11,428 bases of DNA, taken from NCBI GenBank assembly GCA_016935955.1, contig JAFGPY010000251.1, forward strand, positions 1 through 11,428, given 5' to 3'. The stretch is from Planctomycetota bacterium. Its GTDB lineage: Bacteria > Planctomycetota > Phycisphaerae > FEN-1346 > JAACEH01. The notes below the pieces were generated by a model. The model worked only from the letters and a program-made list of their open reading frames with translations. It searched no databases and was not told the DNA's origin. The position numbers and the translations under genes are program-made. Below, one piece after another: positions 5,161 through 10,913 of this stretch; position 1 is the stretch's first letter, and each line of letters starts with the position of its first letter.

Positions 5161-6978
5161 GTGAGCAACAAGGCCGTCTTCTTCGCATCAGAATCGCGCG
5201 TGCCTGTAGTCAGCGAGCCGGTGTTCCGCATCATGGTGGACGGCCATTGGCGCGCCGCCCTGCGTCCCGTGCGCTACGAGCAGCGCGTCGGCGACGTGCC
5301 GCGACTGGTGCTGGAACTGGACGTCGGCCGGGCCCTGGACGAGTCCGAGCGCTGGCTGCCCGAATCCGTGCTGTGGGCCGCCGGGCCGGAGCAACTCGTG
5401 ACGGTGGACCTGATGCGCGGCACGACACTCGGCTGGCGCGGCGGCGGCACGGTGCGGCTGTTCGAGGGCTACGTAGACGGGCCCGAGTTCGGCTACGACG
5501 CCCGGGCCGAGCGCACGTCGCTCGTGGCCGTGGATCGCAGCCACAGCCTGCTCGCGTCGCGCGTCGGAGGCCAGTACGTCAACATTGAGGACGAAGACGC
5601 CACCTGCCTGAGCGGCCTGGACCTGGTCTTCAATCCCGACGGCCGGCCGAACATGTCGTCCGAGGATGACACGCCAGCGGACGAGCGGCCGCGACGGCTG
5701 TTCGTGGCCCCGGACAGCGAGACGGCCGAGACATGGTCGGCGGCTGAGGCGGCCAACTACCTGTTGGCGTTCTACGGTGCGGCCGATTGGCTGGATCTGC
5801 CGACTCGCGGAGAGTTGTCGGATCTGCTGGGCGACGAGCCGATCGAGAACGTGCGGCTGGAGGGTCGCTCGCTGCTGGAGGCGCTGGAGATTCTGGGCCG
5901 ACGTCGCGGCCTTCGCGTCACGGTGGCCCTGTCGCAGGACGCCTCGGAACAACTGACGCGGACGCTGGTCTTCGTCGGCCGCGGGCTGGGCCGGCGCGTG
6001 TCGCTCTACCACCAGATGCCGGAGGAAACCTACGACCGGCAGCGGACGTTCCTGGAGCGGCTGGACGCCCGGATCGCCTGGTCCGAATCGCTGGCCCGCA
6101 TCGAGCTGGTCGGCGACGTGGAGGTCTTCGAGTCCACGTTCGAGTTGCTGCCCGGTTGGGACCCGGCCATGGAGGACGAGGACCCGACCGCCTACCGCCG
6201 CAGCAGCAACGCGTCGTTCAACGGCGTGACGGACGTCTTTCGCAAGTGGGTGCTCAACGAGGCGGGCGACTACAACGACGAGCCGTACGAACTGGACGGC
6301 CCTTACGACTTCAGCGGCATGTTCGGTACGACCGCCTACCTGCCCCGGCGCCGGCGACTGCTGCCGTCGATCAGCACGGACGCCCTGGGCCAGTCGCGCG
6401 GCGTCCACGTCGAGCTGTCATACGACGACGGCGAGACGTGGCTGCGCTACGAGGGACCGGTTCGCGTGCTGCGCGACGAGTGCGGCATCTACCTGGCCGG
6501 CGACGGCCTGGCCCCGGCCCTCTACCGTGCGGCCAAGACCGACCAGTTGCGTTGCCGCGTGACGGCTGCCGTCGAGAGCGATTCGCGGCTGCAGGTCGTC
6601 GCCGAGCGCGACGGGCTCCAGGACGAGCATCGCGGCCGCAGACGCTGGGTGGACGTGTCGAGCGACTATCACCGCCGCGTGGTCTGCTCGTCGAGCATCT
6701 TCGCCGGCGGCTCGTCGCGGGCCGTGGACGACACCGAGGCCCTGCAGGCGCTGGCCGACGAACTGTTCGAGGCCGATCGCTACGCCCCCGTGTCGGCGAA
6801 GGTCACCTTGCCGACCTTCAGCACGAGCTATCGCGTGGGCGACGCCGTGGACGGCATCCGCTACCGCTACGCCTGGCTGAAGCGCGACGCCGACGGCATC
6901 GAGAGCGATCCCTACGTCGAGTCGGTGGCCCAGCGGTTCACCGACGAAGGCTGGCGAACCGAACTGACTCTGATCTGA
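5161..6978 (+). CDS. Baseplate hub-like tail protein (putative)
   Basis: The start is taken as GTG 5161, which has AGGAG (5149-5153) seven bases upstream; the open frame runs further upstream to 5056 but that part overlaps the previous gene and gives an unconvincing Arg/Pro-rich peptide. The 605-residue product has an N-terminal beta-rich part (VFRIMVDGHWRAALRPVRYE, TVRLFEGYVDGPEFGYDAR, TSLVAVDRSHSLLASRV) laid out like tail-hub or late-control-type proteins, in which a small barrel measures and caps the tail end. A helical block follows (ENVRLEGRSLLEALEILGRR), then a long charged middle with many paired Arg residues, and a C-terminal beta part ending in DAVDGIRYRYAWLKRDADGI and a Thr-Glu-Leu-Thr-Leu strand, typical of the hub C terminus. 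No lysozyme motif is evident. The call rests on layout and context; family membership is not verified. Confidence 0.5.
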   Translation: MSNKAVFFASESRVPVVSEPVFRIMVDGHWRAALRPVRYEQRVGDVPRLVLELDVGRALDESERWLPESVLWAAGPEQLVTVDLMRGTTLGWRGGGTVRLFEGYVDGPEFGYDARAERTSLVAVDRSHSLLASRVGGQYVNIEDEDATCLSGLDLVFNPDGRPNMSSEDDTPADERPRRLFVAPDSETAETWSAAEAANYLLAFYGAADWLDLPTRGELSDLLGDEPIENVRLEGRSLLEALEILGRRRGLRVTVALSQDASEQLTRTLVFVGRGLGRRVSLYHQMPEETYDRQRTFLERLDARIAWSESLARIELVGDVEVFESTFELLPGWDPAMEDEDPTAYRRSSNASFNGVTDVFRKWVLNEAGDYNDEPYELDGPYDFSGMFGTTAYLPRRRRLLPSISTDALGQSRGVHVELSYDDGETWLRYEGPVRVLRDECGIYLAGDGLAPALYRAAKTDQLRCRVTAAVESDSRLQVVAERDGLQDEHRGRRRWVDVSSDYHRRVVCSSSIFAGGSSRAVDDTEALQALADELFEADRYAPVSAKVTLPTFSTSYRVGDAVDGIRYRYAWLKRDADGIESDPYVESVAQRFTDEGWRTELTLI

Positions 6979-6999
6979 GCAACAGAAGGAGCAACGGCT

Positions 7000-7662
7000 G
7001 TGCGCGACAACGATCGAGCGATTGTCGATCCGCTGGAGGCGGTGCTGTCGGAGGTGCGCCGCCGTCTGGCCGCGGGCCGCGAGGGCAACTTCGTGGCCGA
7101 ACTGGGCGGGCCGGACCTGGGCTACGTGCTCTACTGGGCCCGCCTGACCACCGCCGCGCCGCCGGGCGATCCGCCCGACGAGCGCTACATCGTGACCGAG
7201 GTGCGCCCGACGGGAATCGGCACCGGCGGGGCGATCGAGTGGAATGCCGTGCCCGACGGCCGCACCGACATCACGGCCTGGAACGTGGCCGAGGCGATCG
7301 ATCGTACGCACGAGTTGCCGGCCGACACGGTGGTGCTGGTCCGCGAGGAACTGGACCTCTCGAGCCCGCCGGAGTTCCGGGCCATCTTCTTCCGTCCCGT
7401 GGGCGGAGGCGGCGGCAGCCGCATGTGCCGCGTCGAGAGCTACCAGAGCAGCACGGAGACCTACACCGTGCAGCCCGTGGTCTGGGCCGACAGCATGTGG
7501 ACCGCTGACGGCAGTCCGATCTCGGGCGTGCCGAACGTCGGCGAGGTCCAGGATGGCGAGCAAGGGTACCTGGCCGGCCCGTCGGGCGAGGCCATCTACG
7601 CACGGCTCTACGAGGAGGGCGGCGACTCGTTCCTCGTTGTTCATCCGCCGCGGATGCCCTGA
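7000..7662 (+). CDS. Uncharacterised virion-type protein
   Basis: A 220-residue protein from GTG 7000 with AAGGAG (6986-6991) eight bases upstream, starting only 21 bases after the hub-like gene, so the two are probably co-transcribed and translated together. The N terminus is helical (DPLEAVLSEVRRRLAAGR), followed by alternating short strands, a glycine run (VGGGGGSRMCRVESY), and a segment ending GEQGYLAGPSGEAIYARLYE. No transmembrane region, signal peptide or catalytic motif is seen. Its position between hub-like and beta-rich tail genes suggests a baseplate or tail-tip component. I do not recognise a family. The gene is followed by a repeat-filled spacer of about 250 bases. Confidence 0.55.
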   Translation: MRDNDRAIVDPLEAVLSEVRRRLAAGREGNFVAELGGPDLGYVLYWARLTTAAPPGDPPDERYIVTEVRPTGIGTGGAIEWNAVPDGRTDITAWNVAEAIDRTHELPADTVVLVREELDLSSPPEFRAIFFRPVGGGGGSRMCRVESYQSSTETYTVQPVVWADSMWTADGSPISGVPNVGEVQDGEQGYLAGPSGEAIYARLYEEGGDSFLVVHPPRMP

Positions 7663-7673
7663 GACAAGGGTTC

Positions 7674-7699
7674 TCGTAGGGGTGGCTCGCGAGCCGCCC
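7674..7699. repeat. TCGTAGG-led palindrome
   Basis: TCGTAGG (7674-7680) runs into a near-perfect inverted repeat, GGGTGGCTCG (7680-7689) against CGAGCCGCCC (7690-7699), with one G-U pair and a perfect 12-base palindrome GGCTCGCGAGCC at its core. A motif starting with the same TCGTAGG occurs at 9978 and 10143, each time in front of a hairpin. It lies 12 bases after the preceding stop codon and could also help end the transcript. Confidence 0.5.
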
Positions 7700-7817
7700 G
7701 TTGATGCAGCGAGAGTCTTGGGTGCCATGGCTGCCCCGCAGCCATGCGTGAGGCCGGGGACGTTCGGCATGCCTGACGAAGCAGGCATGGCACCCAACGC
7801 CGTTGATGCAGCGAGAG
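7698..7817. repeat. 18-bp direct repeats flanking the first 79-bp element
   Basis: CCGTTGATGCAGCGAGAG occurs at 7698-7715 and again at 7800-7817, identical over 18 bases and placed 102 bases apart. The pair brackets the palindromic element at 7717-7795, leaving one base on the left and four on the right. No such pair flanks the second copy of the element, so it is either a large target duplication, two units of another repeat family, or the product of recombination between repeats. Confidence 0.7.
7717..7795. repeat. 79-bp palindromic interspersed element, copy 1
   Basis: The element matches 10048-10126 at 77 of 79 positions without gaps. Its outer ends are inverted repeats, GGGTGCCATG (7720-7729) and CATGGCACCC (7786-7795). 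Two hairpins lie inside and overlap these ends: CATGGCTGC (7726-7734) with GCAGCCATG (7738-7746), and CATGCCTG (7768-7775) with CAGGCATG (7782-7789). This is the architecture of REP or MITE-like elements moved in trans; it codes for nothing itself. Copies lying in spacers only, between otherwise intact genes, fit selection against insertion into genes. Confidence 0.75.
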
Positions 7818-7909
7818 CGTTCGACACGCATCTGCCCCTCGACGTTGCTCGGGATCATGCGACAAGCAGAAGCGTAGCACCCGGCCGTAGAGAATCAGGA
7901 GGAACGTTC

Positions 7910-8923
7910 ATGGGTTGGTCCGCCGCATGGCCGGTCGCGCGATGGAGCGTGCCGGACGACGTCGACGTGTTCAACAACCTCGTGGCCGCCCTGGCCGAGC
8001 GCGAGTACCTCGTGCCGTCGGGTTACCTGTCGGACGAGTACGACCGGCTGGAGGTCATCCGCGGACAACCCGCCGCCGGCGGACCCACGGGCCCCAAGAC
8101 CGTGGCCGCCCTGCAGAAGACCATCGCCCAGCAACTCAGCGAGAGTAACGACTGGCGATGGTGGGACCGCACGCGCGTGCAGCTCTACGAACTGGCCGAC
8201 CTGCTCGGCGACGCCTTCTCGGCCTCCGCCTGGACCTACGACCTGACGCAATCCGGCAGCGCCTGGACGCCGCCGTGGCCTGACGTGTTCAACGAGTTGC
8301 GGCTGGCGATCAACCAGATGGATACCCTGCGACGGATGCCCTCGACGACGCTCGTCGAGCAGACCGACAGCGTCTTCCGGCTGACCTTCGGCATCACCGA
8401 TTGGCCCGACGATCGCGCCGACACCTTTGCCCTGTTCGACGGCGAGGACGACGAAGCGGGTACGGGCATCCTCTGCCAGGTGGGCCTGACCGCCCTGCTC
8501 CTGGACAGCGGCGCGGACCAGCAATGGTTTGTCGACAGCCGCCAGGTCGAGATCACTTTCAACACCGCCACACTCAGCGGCTACACGGTGTCGGCGGCCT
8601 GGCTGGAATTCGAGACCGAGGCCTCGCCCGGCTCGACCGACTACAGCGGCACGTTCACGGCCGAGGTGACCAACAGCGAAGGCACGTCGCGGAGCACGTT
8701 CGCCTCGAACGATTACGACTACCGCAGCGTCCAGCTTGCGGCCTCGGACATCAACACCTCGGGCGACACCGTGCTCACCATCCGCAGCCAGAAGGCCGAC
8801 ACCGACGACCGCACCAACTGGTCGCCCCCCGGCCCCAACTATCAGAGCACGTACCGTGAGGGATTTCACCTGGGCGACACCGTGCGACTGATCGTGGAGG
8901 TGGACTTTGAGTACGGCCAGTAG
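7910..8923 (+). CDS. Uncharacterised virion-type protein with C-terminal beta-rich domain
   Basis: A 337-residue protein from ATG 7910, chosen because a strong AGGAGG (7897-7902) lies seven bases upstream; the open frame extends far upstream but only by crossing the previous gene and the repeats. The first 150 residues are helical and rich in Trp (SAAWPVARWSVPDDVDVFNN, SNDWRWWDRTRVQLYELADL). The rest, about residues 145-337, is beta-rich with the look of a jelly-roll or carbohydrate-binding-type module (FRLTFGITDW, QVEITFNTATLSGYTVSAAW, LEFETEA, GDTVRLIVEVDFEYGQ). It shares 17 bases with the next gene. No catalytic motif is seen. A tail-tip, neck or attachment protein is plausible from context; the family is not recognised. 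Confidence 0.55.
   Translation: MGWSAAWPVARWSVPDDVDVFNNLVAALAEREYLVPSGYLSDEYDRLEVIRGQPAAGGPTGPKTVAALQKTIAQQLSESNDWRWWDRTRVQLYELADLLGDAFSASAWTYDLTQSGSAWTPPWPDVFNELRLAINQMDTLRRMPSTTLVEQTDSVFRLTFGITDWPDDRADTFALFDGEDDEAGTGILCQVGLTALLLDSGADQQWFVDSRQVEITFNTATLSGYTVSAAWLEFETEASPGSTDYSGTFTAEVTNSEGTSRSTFASNDYDYRSVQLAASDINTSGDTVLTIRSQKADTDDRTNWSPPGPNYQSTYREGFHLGDTVRLIVEVDFEYGQ
8896..8900 (+). promoter_or_regulatory. Ribosome binding site that fixes a TTG start inside the preceding gene
   Basis: GGAGG lies six bases before TTG 8907 and within the coding sequence of the upstream gene. It is the only well-placed site near the beginning of the coiled-coil gene and supports the TTG start over any downstream codon, giving a 17-base gene overlap. 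Confidence 0.65.
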
Positions 8924-9239
8924 ACCCCGCGGCGCCGCCCGCGCTTTCGTCGGCGACGAGTTGTGCGAAAACCGCGCCAAGACGCTCAACGGCCTCGTCT
9001 GGCGCGTGGCCGGCGGCCTGGCGACGATCCTGGTGACGGTGGCCCTTGCCGCCGCGGCGCACATCAGCACCAAGGCCGACCGCAATGAGCTGCGCTGCGC
9101 GGAAGCCCGCACCCGCGAACTCGAACAGGCCGTGACGACCATGCAGACGCAACTGGCCGAGATTCGGGCCGTGCAGCAACACATCCGTGAAGACGTCACC
9201 TACATTCGCAAAACCCTGGACGAGGAGAAGAAACGATGA
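8907..9239 (+). CDS. Small membrane-anchored coiled-coil protein (inner-membrane spanin-like candidate)
   Basis: A 110-residue product starting at TTG 8907 (binding site 8896-8900), overlapping the end of the upstream gene by 17 bases and the next gene by ATGA. A basic N-terminal stretch precedes one hydrophobic segment at about residues 30-53 (VWRVAGGLATILVTVALAAA), and residues about 58-110 form a charged helix with heptad character (ELRCAEARTRELEQAVTTMQ). This single N-terminal anchor plus periplasmic coiled coil is the layout of phage inner-membrane spanins (Rz type), which join the inner to the outer membrane with a partner lipoprotein, and the next gene codes for a lipoprotein. It could equally be a general membrane-tethered phage protein; no sequence identity with known spanins is claimed. 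Confidence 0.5.
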   Translation: MSTASRPRGAARAFVGDELCENRAKTLNGLVWRVAGGLATILVTVALAAAAHISTKADRNELRCAEARTRELEQAVTTMQTQLAEIRAVQQHIREDVTYIRKTLDEEKKR

Positions 9240-9586
9240 GAGCGACCGACCGAACAAGTTCGCGTTGCGCTCGCGCGCTCGCGGTGCTGCTGGCCATGGT
9301 GCCGGCGGTAAGCGGCTGCGCGGGGCTGTGCCTGTCCGACGACGAGATGCAACTGCTGGAGGCCAGCACGGCCGACGCGAGGTTCGTCGGCCGCGTTTGG
9401 GCGGGCCTGTCGGCCGACGAGCAGAAGGAGTTCGTCGACCAGAACGCCCTGCGATGGGAGTACTTCAACGACCTGGCCCACGGCCGCTGCCCGACCGCGT
9501 CGTCCGGTACCGTTTCCGGAAGCGGCGCGACGACGAGCACGAGCGGCACGGCCGACGGACAGCAGGGAGGGACCGCCGATGAGTGA
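9236..9586 (+). CDS. Small lipoprotein (outer-membrane spanin-like candidate)
   Basis: A 116-residue protein from ATG 9236, overlapping the stop of the previous gene as ATGA, with GAGGAG (9222-9227) eight bases upstream. The signal peptide has a basic start, a hydrophobic core ALAVLLAMVPAV and a lipobox VSG-C with the lipidated Cys at residue 28. The residue after it is Ala, not the Asp that retains lipoproteins in the inner membrane of enterobacteria. The mature part is short and helical (DDEMQLLEAS, LSADEQKEFVDQNALRWEYF), ending in a low-complexity Ser/Thr/Gly tail. With the anchored coiled-coil protein just before it, this resembles a two-gene spanin unit; Rz1 proteins, however, tend to be Pro-rich, which this is not. 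The next gene starts inside its last codons. Confidence 0.6.
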   Translation: MRATDRTSSRCARALAVLLAMVPAVSGCAGLCLSDDEMQLLEASTADARFVGRVWAGLSADEQKEFVDQNALRWEYFNDLAHGRCPTASSGTVSGSGATTSTSGTADGQQGGTADE

Positions 9587-9965
9587 CGCGACCGAGAACA
9601 CGACGACGTCGTCCGCCAATGCGGCGGACGCCTCCGTCGAGCAGATTGCCGCCGAGTTTCTGAGCGAGTTGCGCCAGCGGCTGGGCGACGATGCGGCCGA
9701 GCCCGTGGCCGAGCTTCTGGCTCCGGCCGTGGCCCGGCTGACCGATCGGTTGACGGTGCTGGCCTGCGACCGGCTGGCCCGCGGCGACGTGACGAGCTTC
9801 TTCGAGACGGTGCTCGAGGCTATGACGCCCGAGGAGCGATCCGTCTGGCGGCGCGAGGTGACCGAGGGCTGGTTCCAGGCGGCGCTGATCCGCTGGCAGG
9901 ACGCCGAGACACTGCGAACGCAGGTGCTCGAAACGATCCTGGCCGTCAAGGCCTTGGTGCTCTAA
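9579..9965 (+). CDS. Uncharacterised small helical phage protein
   Basis: A 128-residue protein from ATG 9579, with GGGAGG (9565-9570) eight bases upstream, overlapping the lipoprotein gene by eight bases. The N-terminal 18 residues are Ser/Thr/Ala-rich and probably disordered; the rest looks fully helical and acidic (VEQIAAEFLSELRQRLGDDA, VTSFFETVLEAMTPEERSVW). No transmembrane segment, signal or known motif is seen. Translational coupling with the two preceding genes suggests a common role, for instance in lysis timing or particle assembly, but I do not recognise a family. It closes the overlapping gene block; a repeat-filled spacer follows. Confidence 0.55.
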   Translation: MSDATENTTTSSANAADASVEQIAAEFLSELRQRLGDDAAEPVAELLAPAVARLTDRLTVLACDRLARGDVTSFFETVLEAMTPEERSVWRREVTEGWFQAALIRWQDAETLRTQVLETILAVKALVL

Positions 9966-9977
9966 GCGGACCGTGTG

Positions 9978-10003
9978 TCGTAGGGGCACGGCCTGCCGTG
10001 CCC
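9978..10003. repeat. TCGTAGGGG-led palindrome
   Basis: TCGTAGGGG (9978-9986) leads into a perfect nine-base inverted repeat, GGGCACGGC (9984-9992) and GCCGTGCCC (9995-10003). It occupies the same relative place in this spacer as the palindrome at 7674 does in the other, and may double as the transcript end of the preceding operon, though no T-tract follows. Confidence 0.5.
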
Positions 10004-10047
10004 GCAACCGACCATGGCGCCCGGGTGTAGCTACGCAAGCCTCTTTC

Positions 10048-10126
10048 CTTGGGTGCCATGGCTGCCCCGCAGCCATGCGTGAGGCTGTGGACGTTCGGCA
10101 TGCCTGACGAAGCAGGCATGGCACCC
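10048..10126. repeat. 79-bp palindromic interspersed element, copy 2
   Basis: This is the second copy of the element at 7717-7795, in the same orientation and differing only at two positions in its central part. It keeps the outer inverted ends (10051-10060 and 10117-10126) and both internal hairpins. Here it is not flanked by the 18-base direct repeats. Confidence 0.75.
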
Positions 10127-10142
10127 GGCCGACGCCGCGTTG

Positions 10143-10195
10143 TCGTAGGAGCGCGGCCTACTTGTCCCGAGCGCAGCCGAGGGGCCCCCTCGCTG
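10143..10195. repeat. Composite hairpin repeat (CCCGAGCGCAGCCGAGGGG type)
   Basis: TCGTAGG (10143-10149) starts a small hairpin, GTAGG (10145-10149) with CCTAC (10157-10161). A stronger one follows: CAGC-C-GAGGGG (10174-10184) with CCCCTCGCTG (10186-10195), one base bulged. The piece CCCGAGCGCAGCCGAGGGG resembles a short repeat family seen in spacers of many bacteria, which in spurious translations reads CPERSRG; that recollection is unverified here. It ends nine bases before the ribosome binding site of the next gene. Confidence 0.5.
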
Positions 10196-10216
10196 AACAC
10201 AACAAGGAGACTGACC

Positions 10217-10423
10217 ATGTCGAATCTTCTGCAATCCAAGAAACTGATCGTCAGCGTGCTGGGCCTTGTGGCCGTGGTGCTGCTGGTGGTGTTGGACCGC
10301 GATCTGGAGACGGTCAAGTGGCTGGGCGGTTTCGTCACCGGGATTGTCGCCAGCCTGAACATCGGCCAGGGCATCGCCGACGGATTCAGCGAGGGCCGCA
10401 CCAGCGCCTCGGCGGCGCGGTGA
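10217..10423 (+). CDS. Small two-helix membrane protein (holin-like candidate)
   Basis: A 68-residue product from ATG 10217, chosen because AAGGAG (10204-10209) lies seven bases upstream; the open frame extends upstream only through repeats. It has a strongly hydrophobic segment at about residues 10-26 (LIVSVLGLVAVVLLVVL), a short charged turn (DRDLETVK), and a second, weaker amphipathic or membrane segment at about 34-52 (KWLGGFVTGIVASLNIGQGI). Size and layout fit a small phage holin, and it follows the spanin-like genes, but no endolysin is present in the window, and small two-helix proteins of other kinds look similar. It is the last plus-strand gene of the cassette, convergent with the ASCH gene. 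Confidence 0.5.
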   Translation: MSNLLQSKKLIVSVLGLVAVVLLVVLDRDLETVKWLGGFVTGIVASLNIGQGIADGFSEGRTSASAAR

Positions 10424-10445
10424 ACTGGCCACGCGCCGGAAGCAA

Positions 10446-10484
10446 CCCCTCTCCCTTGACGGGAGAGGGTGGCCCGCAAGGGCC
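10446..10484. repeat. Tandem hairpins downstream of the membrane-protein gene
   Basis: CCCTCTCCC (10447-10455) pairs with GGGAGAGGG (10461-10469) across the loop TTGAC, and GGCCC (10471-10475) pairs with GGGCC (10480-10484) across a GCAA tetraloop. The run CCCTCTCCC-TTGAC-GGGAGAGGG followed by GGTGAGGGTG is of a kind often found in spacers at gene ends. It may act as a transcription end for both convergent genes, without a T-tract. Confidence 0.5.
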
Positions 10485-10549
10485 GGGTGAGGGTGATGAG
10501 CCGGTGGGAACTCTGAGTATTTGAGGGTCTCGCGCGCGTCACCCCCACC

Positions 10550-10565
10550 GCCGCCTGAAGGCGGC
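10550..10565. repeat. Perfect hairpin between convergent genes
   Basis: GCCGCC (10550-10555) pairs with GGCGGC (10560-10565) over the tetraloop TGAA. It stands 21 bases beyond the stop codon of the minus-strand ASCH gene, where it could serve as its transcript end. Nothing else is seen in 10485-10586. Confidence 0.4.
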
Positions 10566-10586
10566 ACCTCGACAGCAGCGGCAGCG

Positions 10587-10895
10587 TCATCCGTCGCCGA
10601 GGAACTCGAAGGAGAGCTTGAAGCAGCGGCGGTCGGGCGGTCGCGTCGAGCCGTAGAGTTCGATCAGCTTGCCGCGCAGGGCCGACAGCGAATCGAAACC
10701 GTCGAGTCGGGCGTCCTCCTCGGTCAGTGCGTCGGGATCGATTTCCTGGATGTCGGTCACCAGGAACGTGCCCAGGTGCGGTGAGCGCAGGCGCGTGCCG
10801 ACCTTGGCGTGGCGGCGCGTCCAGAAGCGGATGGTTTGCCGCTTGCGGCCCGAGCGGATCGGCTCGTGAAACTCTTTGCGGAACAGCAGAAACAT
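10587..10895 (-). CDS. ASCH-domain protein
   Basis: A 102-residue protein on the minus strand, start taken as ATG at 10895-10893, because the domain begins right there (MFLLFRKEFHEPIRSGRKRQ); the open frame runs on upstream to 11036 but overlaps the divergent gene and no binding site is evident for either start. Residues 1-100 make up one ASCH (PUA-related) domain: the GRKRQTIRFW motif, then the barrel strand GTFLVTDIQEI, then LTEEDARLDGFDSLSALRGK, and FKLSFEFLG at the end. ASCH proteins bind RNA or nucleosides; E. coli YqfB, of the same size, hydrolyses N4-acetylcytidine using a Lys and a Thr three residues later, and both are kept here (Lys18, Thr21), while the third, Glu, seems to be Asp65. 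Activity is therefore possible but unproven. Confidence 0.8.
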   Translation of the reverse strand: MFLLFRKEFHEPIRSGRKRQTIRFWTRRHAKVGTRLRSPHLGTFLVTDIQEIDPDALTEEDARLDGFDSLSALRGKLIELYGSTRPPDRRCFKLSFEFLGDG

Positions 10896-10913
10896 ACCGG
10901 AAGGGTAATGGCC

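Noticed and set aside
5787..7508. Long plus-strand frame overlapping the hub-like gene
   Set aside because: It is a frame-shifted shadow of 5161-6978 and 7000-7662 with very high Arg/Gly/Pro content and no ribosome binding site.
7698..7817. CRISPR-like direct repeats
   Set aside because: There are only two copies, the spacer is itself a repeated palindrome, and no cas gene is near.
7244..7909. Upstream extension of the 7910-8923 gene
   Set aside because: The frame is open by chance through the previous gene and the repeats; the strong AGGAGG before ATG 7910 sets the start.
10031..10567. Minus-strand frames with peptides such as CLLRQACRT or CFVRHAERP over the repeats
   Set aside because: The peptides are translations of the 79-bp elements and their flanks, found at both copies, with no start signal or coding character.
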